NCBI GenBank assembly: GCA_030042755.1
Contig: JASHZC010000281.1
Span: 1-8,248 of the forward strand
Length of the DNA stretch: 8,248 nt
Direction: 5' to 3'
Source: Vulcanimicrobiota bacterium
GTDB taxonomy: Bacteria; Eremiobacterota; Eremiobacteria; Baltobacterales; Baltobacteraceae
This document shows, one piece after another, positions 1 to 5,846 of the stretch (its first letter is position 1; the number at the start of each line of letters is the position of its first letter). The translations under genes and the position numbers were made by a program. The notes under the pieces were generated by a model. The model was not told the origin of the DNA and ran no database searches. It was given only the letters and a program-made list of their open reading frames with translations.

Positions 1-262
1 CTCCCACACGGTGGACGATGCGCAGCCGCACGTTCGTAAAACGCTCGCGTACCTCGGCAAAGATCGCGGCAAACGTATCCAGCGTCATTTCTTCATGCGC
101 TTCGTAAGAGAGTCCGGTTACGCTGCGTCCCTGCGCGTTCTCGCGCACGACACCGAGGAAGGTGACGATCCCGCCACACGAGTCGGCGCGTACCGCATCC
201 TCGAGCGCGCGCGGATCGATGGGATCGCGTACGATTGCGCCGACTTCTGCGCGAACGTCCAT
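1..262 (-). CDS. moaE: Molybdopterin synthase catalytic (large) subunit MoaE, C-terminus cut off by window edge
   Basis: MoaE is the large subunit of molybdopterin synthase. It inserts two sulfurs, delivered on the MoaD C-terminus, into cyclic pyranopterin monophosphate to make molybdopterin in the cytoplasm. Reading leftward from ATG at 262-260 gives 87 residues, against a usual length of about 140-150, so the C-terminal part with the active-site lysines lies outside the window. Visible family signatures are the stretch GGIVTFLGVVREN (about residues 34-46), the YEAHEEM motif (about 54-60, matching the LxxExYxxM pattern) and RIVHRVG at the cut end (compare VIHRIG in E. coli MoaE). The start overlaps the moaD stop by one base (TGATG), so translation is probably coupled, as expected for two subunits of one complex. 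Family assignment is secure from motifs and neighbour; activity cannot be judged without the missing end. Confidence 0.93.
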   Translation of the reverse strand, partial: MDVRAEVGAIVRDPIDPRALEDAVRADSCGGIVTFLGVVRENAQGRSVTGLSYEAHEEMTLDTFAAIFAEVRERFTNVRLRIVHRVG

Positions 263-510
263 CAGCCGCCGCCAACGGGAGGCAGCAGCGCGATTTCATC
301 GCCTTGCTCCACCGGTTCGCTCAGAAGCGCCGCCACACGCCCATTTCGGGCGATGCGGGTGCTCGATGCGAGCGAGTCGATGCGCTGCTCGCGGGCGCGC
401 AGGGCCTCCCAACATTCGACCAGCGTCGCGCCTTCCGGCACCTCCAGCTCGAAATCTCCGGCTCCCAGCAATTCGCGCATTCGCGCGAACGCGCGCACGC
501 GCACGGTCAT
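262..510 (-). CDS. moaD: Molybdopterin synthase sulfur-carrier (small) subunit MoaD
   Basis: MoaD is the ubiquitin-like sulfur carrier of molybdopterin synthase. Its C-terminal glycine is adenylated, converted to a thiocarboxylate and then donates sulfur in the MoaE active site. The 82-residue product has the normal family length. It begins with the beta-strand TVRVRAFARMRELLG and has the ELEVPEGATLVECWEAL segment (about residues 21-37), then a VAALLSEPVEQGDEIALLPPV segment leading to the terminal GlyGly (ends PPVGGG, where many relatives have PPVSGG). The ATG at 510-508 lies seven bases after the stop of the upstream 85-residue gene; no clear Shine-Dalgarno is visible, which suggests translational coupling. 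It overlaps moaE by one base. The family call rests on the beta-grasp pattern, the GG tail and the adjoining moaE. Confidence 0.94.
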   Translation of the reverse strand: MTVRVRAFARMRELLGAGDFELEVPEGATLVECWEALRAREQRIDSLASSTRIARNGRVAALLSEPVEQGDEIALLPPVGGG

Positions 511-517
511 GCCGCGA

Positions 518-775
518 TCAATAGCCGCCGATGTCGGCGCTGTAGCCGCGAGCGATCAGCCACGCGCGAGCGTCGGCATGATCGGCGAGCATGTCGAGAC
601 GATTGCAAATCAACTTGTAGAGCATCACTTCCCAAAAGTGCTGGTCCTTCGCGTATACATCCTCGGGAATTTGATTTTCCATGCGAGCGAACTCCCGCAA
701 GGCCTCCCAATCGCGACGAGCGAGAATGTCTCGAAGACGCGCTTCGTATTCGGGGCTGGCTGCTCCCTGTTTCAC
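518..775 (-). CDS. Unrecognised 85-residue protein in the Moco operon
   Basis: I do not recognise this family. The 85-residue product starts at GTG 775-773, which overlaps the stop of the upstream HAD gene in a 4-base GTGA junction, and it ends seven bases before moaD. This spacing argues that it is a real, co-translated gene. It looks soluble and mostly helical, rich in Glu, Asp, Arg and Leu. It has several aromatics around residues 46-53 (YAKDQHFWEV), one cysteine (about residue 57, LICNRLD), and a C-terminus ending in IGGY. There is no signal peptide or membrane segment. Because it sits between a phosphatase-like gene and moaD, a role in or near molybdenum cofactor synthesis is possible, but that is inference from position only. 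Confidence 0.7.
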   Translation of the reverse strand: MKQGAASPEYEARLRDILARRDWEALREFARMENQIPEDVYAKDQHFWEVMLYKLICNRLDMLADHADARAWLIARGYSADIGGY

Positions 776-1590
776 GCGCTGCGTTCTTCTTCCGGCGGCC
801 CAAGGACGAATCGCTCGATGGCGTCGGCGACGCCGTCCTCATCGTTGCGACCGGTTACGTGATCGACGGCTTCGCGCACTTCGGGCAGCGCGTTGGCCAT
901 CGCCACCCCGATCCCGGCCCATTGCAGCATCGGAACGTCGTTGCGCGAATCGCCGATCGCCAGCACCGCAGCCGAGTCGATCTCCAGCTCGCCACAGAGG
1001 TGCGCGAGCGCTCGTTCTTTCGTCGCGTGTTCGCTCGTGATCGCGAGCTCTTCGAATTCGCCCCACGTTTCGTGCTTGAAATGCACCGGTGCGCGGCCGA
1101 AACGTTCCGCCACGGCTTTGACCGACTCGCTGCCGAAAAACCGAATGAACGTAGCGTCGCGATGCGCAAGCGCGATCAAACTCGGCACATCGACCCAGCG
1201 CGGCCCGTGCATGTCGTGCATGTATCGGCGCCCGCCCGCGACACGATGGAAGTGTTCGTCAACGTAGACGGCGACGTCCAGTTCGCGTTCTTCTGCAAAC
1301 GCGATCATCGGAGCAGCATGTTCTTTCGGAATAGCGACGTGGCGGAGATTGTGCCCTGTACGAGCGTGCTTTGTCAGGGCGCCGTGGGCGCAGATCACCG
1401 GATCTGTCAAGCCAAGCCCGCGGGCGAGTTCGAGCGGCGTGTCGCTTCCGCGCCCGGTAGCGAGCACGACGCGCACGCCAAGGGCGCGCGCTTGTGTGAT
1501 AGCTGCACGGTTGGCCGGCGAAATGGCTTCCGAGGAATCCAGGAGTGTGCCGTCGAGGTCGAGGGCGATAAGTTTGATGGGTGGCACCAC
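772..1590 (-). CDS. Cof-type HAD-IIB family hydrolase (predicted sugar/nucleotide phosphatase)
   Basis: This is a haloacid dehalogenase superfamily hydrolase of the Cof/YidA type, Mg-dependent cytoplasmic phosphatases acting on small phosphorylated metabolites. All four HAD motifs are visible in the 272-residue product: DLDGT at 11-15 (nucleophile D11, acid D13), ATGR at 44-47 (T45), lysine K191, and GDSRND at 213-218 (D214, D218). The region of about residues 80-185 between motifs II and III is the C2 cap that sets the substrate, which I cannot name. The start is GTG at 1590-1588; a second GTG follows at 1587. No spaced Shine-Dalgarno is seen, but TATGCT on the minus strand at 1596-1601 is placed as a -10 box for a nearly leaderless message. 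It is the first gene of the operon leading to moaD and moaE and overlaps the next gene by 4 bases. Confidence 0.9.
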   Translation of the reverse strand: MVPPIKLIALDLDGTLLDSSEAISPANRAAITQARALGVRVVLATGRGSDTPLELARGLGLTDPVICAHGALTKHARTGHNLRHVAIPKEHAAPMIAFAEERELDVAVYVDEHFHRVAGGRRYMHDMHGPRWVDVPSLIALAHRDATFIRFFGSESVKAVAERFGRAPVHFKHETWGEFEELAITSEHATKERALAHLCGELEIDSAAVLAIGDSRNDVPMLQWAGIGVAMANALPEVREAVDHVTGRNDEDGVADAIERFVLGPPEEERSA

Positions 1591-1729
1591 CCCTAAGCAT
1601 ACAGCGAGGCGTCAACCGGACGGGAAACGAAGCCGCCTCCATGGGACGGGAAGCAACCGATGCAACCGGCGCCTCGGATGGAGCGTTAGTGCTGTCGTAT
1701 GCAGCGATGTAGTCGGGAGTAGACTGGCC
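1591..1729. promoter_or_regulatory. Divergent promoter region between the HAD/moa operon and the ATP-grasp gene
   Basis: This 139-base gap lies between two divergently transcribed genes and so must hold both promoters. On the minus strand TATGCT (1601-1596) resembles a -10 box but lacks a matching -35. On the plus strand GGGAG (1715-1719) lies 10 bases before the ATG at 1730 and could be its Shine-Dalgarno. The region contains the nonamer GGACGGGAA twice (1618-1626 and 1644-1652, 26 bases apart) and CAACCG three times (1613, 1654, 1663), which could be regulator sites. No riboswitch-like or tRNA-like fold was recognised by eye. Confidence 0.45.
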
Positions 1730-3175
1730 ATGCCCTGTACGGCCCAAGTGCCGAACCTGACGGCCCGAGAACAAGCGCAATTCATCCACGATGCGATTCC
1801 GCCCGGCCTCTTTCGAACGGAAGACGACACCGACCGAATCCCGTGGCGCGTAAGTCCCGAGCCGTTCGCATTGTCTCCGAAAACCGTCGCGGAAATCGAA
1901 CGCATCGGGCGCGACTTGCTGGCCTTTTACCGGGCACTGAACAGCCTCTACAACCGCAGCGCGCGTGGAACCGCACCGGCGTTCATCGCCGACTATCTGG
2001 ATCGCGGAAAGCCCGAGCACATCGTGCGACTTGCGCGGCAAAATCGCTTCAGACAAGATATTCCCGGCGTCATTCGTCCCGATCTGCTTCTGACCGATCA
2101 CGGCTTGGTCGCATCCGAACTCGACAGCGTTCCAGGAGGGATGGGTTTTGTCGGCGCCATGACCGAGGCGTACTGCAAAGCGGGCATCGAATCGATCGGC
2201 GGCGTCGACGGCATTCCACGCGGATTCGGCGCAATGCTTTCGTACGCGAGCCGCACGCCGCATCCGCGCGTCGCGATCGTCGTTTCGGACGAGTCGGGCG
2301 ATTATCGGACGGAATTGCGATGGCTGGCAGCAGCGATGCGCCGCATCGGCGACGTCGAGGCGTACGTTTGCAAGCCACAGGATATCATCTTCACCGAGGA
2401 GGCGCTCTTTGCGCGCCTCGACGACGGACGCGAAGAAAAGCTCGATGTCATCTATCGCAATTTCGAGCTCTTCGATTTGCTCAACGTTCCCAAACAAGAA
2501 TTGATGCTCTATGCGGCGCGTCACAATCGCGTCACGATGGTGCCGCCCCCGAAGGCGCCGCTTGAAGAGAAGCTCATATTTGCGCTCTTCCAGCATCCGG
2601 CGCTTGCGGCGCTGTGGCGATCGGAATTGGGCAAAGACGGCGCTGCCATTTACGGCCGTCTGATGGCGCTCTTCCCGAAAACGTGGGTGCTCGATCCGCG
2701 CCCGATGCCGCCGCAAAGCGTTATTGCTGGACTCGAAGCACACGGCTTACCGGTCTCGGATTGGCGCGCGCTGATCGATCTCGGCAAGAGCGAACGCGAC
2801 TACGTGGTCAAGCCGTCGGGATTCTCGGAACTCGCCTGGGGTTCGCGCGGCGTGAAGATTGCAAACGATCTCACGAAAGAAGAGTGGACCGCGGCGCTCA
2901 ACGAGGCACTCGGCGCATTCGATCGCACGCCGTACATTCTGCAAGATTTTCACAAGGGCAAACGCATTCGCATGCCCTACCTCGATAGCTCTGCCGACGA
3001 GATTCGCATGTTCGACGGCCGCGTACGGCTGTGCCCATACTACTTCGTGACCGCTGAAACGCACGTGCAACTCGGTGGCATCCTCGCCACGATCGCTCCT
3101 GCGGACAAACGACTCATCCACGGCATGTCGGATGCCGTGATGACGTCGTCGTTCATCAAAGAAAACGGTTACTAG
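1730..3175 (+). CDS. ATP-grasp protein resembling glutathionylspermidine synthase
   Basis: The 481-residue product has the order of blocks I know from the glutathionylspermidine synthase/YgiC-type ATP-grasp ligases, which join a carboxylate to an amine using ATP. RPDLLLTDHGLVASELDS (116-133) matches the RPD..(D/E)xN block. DVIYRNFELFDL (239-250) matches the D-V-(I/V)-(Y/W)-R-R block. VPPPKAPLEEKLIFALF (271-287) matches the P-x-W-K..N/K-K block, followed by a leucine-rich helix with LW (295-296). YVVKPSGFSELAWGSRGV (358-375) is the ATP-binding lysine and glycine-rich loop, and YILQDF (402-407) fits the region that contacts the adenine. There is no N-terminal CHAP amidase domain, and no signal peptide or membrane segment. 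The ATG at 1730 is chosen because it has an upstream GGGAG and because a longer in-frame reading back to 1349 would lie antisense to the HAD gene. Substrates are unknown. The assignment is by remembered motif pattern, not by search, and the family could be a distinct branch. Confidence 0.7.
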   Translation: MPCTAQVPNLTAREQAQFIHDAIPPGLFRTEDDTDRIPWRVSPEPFALSPKTVAEIERIGRDLLAFYRALNSLYNRSARGTAPAFIADYLDRGKPEHIVRLARQNRFRQDIPGVIRPDLLLTDHGLVASELDSVPGGMGFVGAMTEAYCKAGIESIGGVDGIPRGFGAMLSYASRTPHPRVAIVVSDESGDYRTELRWLAAAMRRIGDVEAYVCKPQDIIFTEEALFARLDDGREEKLDVIYRNFELFDLLNVPKQELMLYAARHNRVTMVPPPKAPLEEKLIFALFQHPALAALWRSELGKDGAAIYGRLMALFPKTWVLDPRPMPPQSVIAGLEAHGLPVSDWRALIDLGKSERDYVVKPSGFSELAWGSRGVKIANDLTKEEWTAALNEALGAFDRTPYILQDFHKGKRIRMPYLDSSADEIRMFDGRVRLCPYYFVTAETHVQLGGILATIAPADKRLIHGMSDAVMTSSFIKENGY

Positions 3176-3213
3176 ACTCTATCGGTCAAAGCTAAAGCTT
3201 TGCCCGCTAGAGT
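3176..3213. repeat. Long imperfect inverted repeat directly after the ATP-grasp stop codon
   Basis: The two arms pair as ACTCTA (3176-3181) with TAGAGT (3208-3213), CGG (3183-3185) with CCG (3204-3206), and CAAAGC (3187-3192) with GCTTTG (3197-3202). This gives 15 base pairs interrupted by two single mismatches around a TAAA loop. It starts on the base after the TAG stop. No T-run follows on either strand, so it is not a standard Rho-independent terminator. It may protect 3' ends, stop transcription in a factor-dependent way, or be a copy of a dispersed palindromic repeat. Confidence 0.6.
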
Positions 3214-3214
3214 C

Positions 3215-3242
3215 GCGCGGCGCTCCTGCGGAGCGCTCGCGC
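3215..3242. repeat. GC-rich hairpin between convergent genes
   Basis: GCGCG (3215-3219) plus GCGCTCC (3220-3226) pairs with GGAGCGC (3230-3236) and CGCGC (3238-3242), around a TGC loop with a single bulged T at 3237. The 12-base-pair stem is almost entirely G and C. It lies one base beyond the preceding palindrome and 21 bases from the stop of the opposing gene. It could act as a bidirectional terminator for the two converging genes, although no T-tract is present; it could equally be a repetitive extragenic palindrome. Confidence 0.6.
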
Positions 3243-3263
3243 CACATTTCATGCCTCTAGTAG

Positions 3264-3932
3264 CTATTGTTGGCGGATGACCGTCACGCCTTGGGCGGTG
3301 ACGTCGATTTCGTCAGGCACGTTGGTCGTGGGATTGTACCAGATCGTGAACGGCGTCTGACCTTCGAACACGAGCGCCTGATCGGAGGCGGGCACCGTTG
3401 CAGGCCGTGCCGCTTGCGCATTGGTATCGGGCACGAGCGTCACCGATTGTCCAATCGCCGGCACGACGGCTAGAACTGCGTCGTTGTTCCACGTGCGCAT
3501 TTGCGCCGGAAGCGGAAGGAATCCGGAAAATACGCCGAGATCGAGCACGACGAAGTGCTTCGTGCTCGCGAGCAAATCGATCGAAGACGTCTTGCCGTGA
3601 ACGTTGGTGACGTTCGCCGTCGTATTGGCGACCGTCGCCGAATCTTTTAACGGCGAGCCGTCGTTCGTCGCACTGAGCTGATAGCTGGTCGGCGAAAGAT
3701 CGGTTCCCAAAATGAGCGTTGCATTCGCGCTCGCGCTCTGCCCGCTGATCGCGCCCGTCGCTTGTTCGTCAATTTCGGTCCCAGCCGGCGAGCTCTTTAC
3801 CGTGACGACGGTCGTGCCGACCTTGGCGCCGTTCATCGTCGCAGCGTAGGTGTAGGTGCCCGGCGCAATCTGCGCGACCGACCCGGTTGGAGCAGCAGTG
3901 GTTAGTTGAGCTGCGAGCAAAAATCCGATCAT
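3264..3932 (-). CDS. Small predicted secreted beta-rich protein of unknown function
   Basis: I do not recognise a named family. The 222-residue product begins with a short hydrophobic stretch, MIGFLLAAQLTTAAP, that could be a signal peptide with cleavage near residue 14 or 20, although it lacks the usual basic residues. The rest is rich in Thr, Val, Ala, Asn and Ser with no cysteine, alternating in a beta-strand manner: TYTYAATMNGAKVGTTVVTV (27-46) and ATLILG, then near the C-terminus FTIWYNPTTNVPDEIDVTAQG (about 195-215). That last pattern is shared by periplasmic beta-barrel or sandwich proteins such as the DUF3108/DUF6134 type, a weak resemblance only. ATG 3932-3930 is the only plausible start: AAAGGA lies about 5 bases upstream, and the aminotransferase stop is in the same frame 18 bases upstream. 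It is the last gene of the phoU operon. Confidence 0.75.
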   Translation of the reverse strand: MIGFLLAAQLTTAAPTGSVAQIAPGTYTYAATMNGAKVGTTVVTVKSSPAGTEIDEQATGAISGQSASANATLILGTDLSPTSYQLSATNDGSPLKDSATVANTTANVTNVHGKTSSIDLLASTKHFVVLDLGVFSGFLPLPAQMRTWNNDAVLAVVPAIGQSVTLVPDTNAQAARPATVPASDQALVFEGQTPFTIWYNPTTNVPDEIDVTAQGVTVIRQQ

Positions 3933-3947
3933 CGTATTCCTTTTACG

Positions 3948-5126
3948 TTATCTGGCGAGCGCTCGGGCACGTTCGGGCACGAGGTGCAACAAACGATCGA
4001 TCTCGTCGTGCGTGTTGTACCCGTGGGGCGCGACGCGGATCCCACCGGCTCGCCAGGTAGTGATCACGCCTTCCGACTGAATCGACCGCCCGAGTGCTAC
4101 CGGGTCGACGCCCGGCACGGTAAACGTAACGATGCCGGATGAAATTCCCGGGCCCCGGAGCGAGCGGACGTTGGCTCCGCACGCCGCGAGCCCCTCCACG
4201 AGGTGGTCGGTAAGCTCGATCACGTGCGACGCAATCGCCGGCGGGCCGGATTCCACCAAGAGATCGACCGCTCGCTCGAGCGAGAGCGCGCCGATGAAAT
4301 TCGGCGTTCCACCTTCGAATCGCGATGCCGCGGAATTGAGCCGCTGCTCGTAGTTCAAGAAATCCCACATATCTTGGACTGAACGCCAGCCCGGAGATCC
4401 GACAACGAGCCGGTCGATCAGGCTGGAGCGGACGTATGCAAAGCTCACGCCTTGCAACGCCAGCAGCCATTTCTGCCCACCGGCGTACGCGACGTCGAGA
4501 TCCAGTTCGCGCACGTCGAGAGGAAACGCACCGAGTCCCTGAATCGCATCGACACAGAAGAGCGCGCCGCGCTCGTGCGCGACCTCTGCAAGCGCCCCAA
4601 GATCGTGACGGTATCCGTCTTCGAATGAGACCCACGACACGGTCACGACGCGCGTGCGATCGGTCATCGCCGCTCGCAAGACATCCGGCGTCATCCGTTC
4701 GCGCGCGGTTTCGATGAAATCGATTTCGACGCCGTAGCGACGCAGAGCAAGCCATGGAATCGCATTGGCGGGAAATTCATTATCGCTCAAAATGACGCGA
4801 TCGCCCGGACGCCAATCGAGACCTTGCGCGACGACGTTCGCGCCGTCGCCGGTATTACGTAAGATGGCGACTTCGTCACGATCTGCGCCGATGTACCGCG
4901 CGATTCGCTCGCGATACGATGGCATCTGCATTTCATACGGCGCGGTGCCGACAACGCCGCTGTAGCTTTGGCGCTCGATGAATTCCTGCAGTGCCATACG
5001 CGAGCGCTGCGGAAGTATGCCGGTGGCCGCGTGGTTGAAATACGCGTATTTCTCGGTGACCGCGAATTCCGAACGAGGTAAGGGTGTTTTGGTCAATCCG
5101 TTCCGATCATGTCCTTCGTGTGCCAT
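3948..5126 (-). CDS. Class V PLP-dependent aminotransferase (cysteine desulfurase/isopenicillin epimerase-like)
   Basis: This is a fold-type I pyridoxal phosphate enzyme of aminotransferase class V, a group that includes cysteine desulfurases, selenocysteine lyases, kynureninase-like and epimerase-like enzymes. Numbering from ATG 5126: YFNHAATG at 29-36, the phosphate-binding NTGDG at 91-95, the PLP-contacting CVDAIQGLGA at 191-200 (D193), the Schiff-base lysine K219 in AGGQKWLLA, FEGGTPN at 270-276, and the substrate-carboxylate arginine R364 in GGIRVAPHGYNT. No catalytic cysteine loop typical of IscS is obvious, so desulfurase activity is uncertain and the substrate cannot be named. The ATG at 5126 overlaps phoU by 34 bases and has no Shine-Dalgarno. 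An alternative TTG at 5096-5094 would make a 4-base TTGA overlap with the phoU stop and give 382 residues. Likely co-transcribed with phoU and with the secreted protein downstream. Confidence 0.9.
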   Translation of the reverse strand: MAHEGHDRNGLTKTPLPRSEFAVTEKYAYFNHAATGILPQRSRMALQEFIERQSYSGVVGTAPYEMQMPSYRERIARYIGADRDEVAILRNTGDGANVVAQGLDWRPGDRVILSDNEFPANAIPWLALRRYGVEIDFIETARERMTPDVLRAAMTDRTRVVTVSWVSFEDGYRHDLGALAEVAHERGALFCVDAIQGLGAFPLDVRELDLDVAYAGGQKWLLALQGVSFAYVRSSLIDRLVVGSPGWRSVQDMWDFLNYEQRLNSAASRFEGGTPNFIGALSLERAVDLLVESGPPAIASHVIELTDHLVEGLAACGANVRSLRGPGISSGIVTFTVPGVDPVALGRSIQSEGVITTWRAGGIRVAPHGYNTHDEIDRLLHLVPERARALAR

Positions 5127-5728
5127 GCGATATTGCCGGCGCGATCGCCAACACGTTCGAGTGAGGCGAGCACGAAAAGGAAACGCGTGCCGGCGCGCAC
5201 GAGTTCCGGATCCTGCTGCATCTCCTCTTGTAACAGCTTGATGCTGCGCTTGTAGAGCTTGTCGACTTCATCGTCACGAAGGATGACTTCGCTAGCCAAG
5301 TGCGCGTCGCGTTCGGTGTACGCGCGCATCGCATCGAGGAGCATGCCATGCGCCACGCTTGCAATCCGATCGATTTCGACGCGGTGGGGGCGCAGCGGCT
5401 GGTCGGCGAGTTTAATGGCATTCTTTGCTATGTCGACCGCATAATCACCGACGCGTTCCAAGTCGGTTGCGATTTCGAGCATGGCTGCAATCTCGCGCAG
5501 CTCGCCCGCTACCGGCTGTTGGCGCCAAATCAATTCGATGCAGTGGGATTCTACGCGCCTTCGTAAGTCATCGATCGCATCGTCGCCCGCCACAACTCGG
5601 GCTCCAGCCGTCGCATCGCGACGTTCGAGCGATTCGACGGCAACGCGAATCGCGTCGCCGCAAAGCGCGCCGAGACGCACGACGTCGAGTCGTGTGCCTT
5701 CGAGCGCCTCGTGATAGGCCGTGCGCAC
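5093..5728 (-). CDS. phoU: PhoU-like phosphate transport/signalling regulator
   Basis: PhoU proteins are cytoplasmic helical-bundle proteins that link the Pst phosphate transporter to the PhoR/PhoB two-component system and repress the Pho regulon when phosphate is plentiful. The 211-residue product shows the duplicated architecture of the family: in each half an acidic GDDAIDDL / RDDEVDKL turn (about 49-55 and 151-158) followed by a metal-binding ERVGD motif (91-95, DLERVGDYAVDIAKNA; 191-195, SLERVGDRAGNIAWHT). The length is typical (210-240). The start is GTG 5728-5726, preceded by a strong purine-rich Shine-Dalgarno at 5738-5747 and a TATAAT box at 5755-5760 (minus strand). No pst or pho sensor gene is in the window. 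It heads an operon with an aminotransferase, which is not the usual phoU company, so it may be a stand-alone paralogue. Confidence 0.93.
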   Translation of the reverse strand: MRTAYHEALEGTRLDVVRLGALCGDAIRVAVESLERRDATAGARVVAGDDAIDDLRRRVESHCIELIWRQQPVAGELREIAAMLEIATDLERVGDYAVDIAKNAIKLADQPLRPHRVEIDRIASVAHGMLLDAMRAYTERDAHLASEVILRDDEVDKLYKRSIKLLQEEMQQDPELVRAGTRFLFVLASLERVGDRAGNIAWHTKDMIGTD

Positions 5729-5737
5729 CGCTATCCG

Positions 5738-5747
5738 CTCCTCCCTC
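5738..5747 (-). promoter_or_regulatory. Strong ribosome binding site of phoU
   Basis: Read on the minus strand this is GAGGGAGGAG, ending 9 bases before the GTG at 5728. It fixes the GTG as the start, since no ATG in frame offers a comparable site. Confidence 0.7.
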
Positions 5748-5754
5748 TTCTTCC

Positions 5755-5760
5755 ATTATA
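5755..5760 (-). promoter_or_regulatory. Consensus -10 box (TATAAT) of the phoU promoter
   Basis: The minus strand reads a perfect TATAAT here, which would start transcription near 5748 and leave a leader of about 20 bases holding the Shine-Dalgarno. The -35 region is weak: TTACCT at a 16-base spacing or GTTACC at 17. GGTA-N4-TACC (5778-5789) overlaps the -35 position and could be an operator. No Pho-box-like tandem repeat was recognised. Confidence 0.5.
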
Positions 5761-5816
5761 TCGGCATATCGACCGAAGGTAACTGTACCGCAACGCAGAG
5801 AAAGCCCCTGCGCTCT

Positions 5817-5824
5817 TTACGTAA
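5817..5824. promoter_or_regulatory. Palindrome TTACGTAA upstream of the dehydrogenase gene
   Basis: This perfect 8-base palindrome is followed three bases later by TAAGAT (5828-5833), a possible plus-strand -10 box, although no -35 fits. In a divergent intergenic region it could be a regulator site for the beta-oxidation pair, but a single short palindrome is weak evidence. Confidence 0.2.
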
Positions 5825-5834
5825 CCATAAGATA

Positions 5835-5838
5835 GAGG
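5835..5838 (+). promoter_or_regulatory. Ribosome binding site of the dehydrogenase gene
   Basis: GAGG lies eight bases before the GTG at 5847 and only one base before the out-of-frame ATG at 5840. The spacing supports GTG as the real start. Confidence 0.55.
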
Positions 5839-5846
5839 TATGAACG

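Noticed and set aside
11..862. 283-residue plus-strand open frame over moaE, moaD and the 85-residue gene
   Set aside because: Low-complexity Ser- and Arg-rich composition, and it covers three overlapping minus-strand genes with recognisable junctions.
235..1596. 453-residue plus-strand open frame antisense to the HAD, 85-residue and MoaD genes
   Set aside because: It is very rich in Arg and Cys with no domain pattern, and it mirrors genes with clear family motifs on the minus strand. Long open frames opposite GC-rich genes are common.
1349..1729. Upstream extension of the ATP-grasp frame to 608 residues
   Set aside because: The extra 127 residues mostly lie antisense to the HAD gene and show no ATP-grasp motif. 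The ATG at 1730 with GGGAG upstream is the sensible start.
1259..2743. 494-residue minus-strand open frame opposite the ATP-grasp gene and the start of the HAD gene
   Set aside because: Its low-complexity Arg-rich composition and lack of motifs mark it as a shadow of the two real genes.
3176..3242. Rho-independent terminator call for the two hairpins
   Set aside because: No run of T follows either stem on either strand, so only inverted repeats are claimed.
3943..4755. 270-residue minus-strand open frame inside the aminotransferase in another frame
   Set aside because: Extremely Arg-rich, no motif, and nested in a gene with a clear PLP lysine and conserved blocks.
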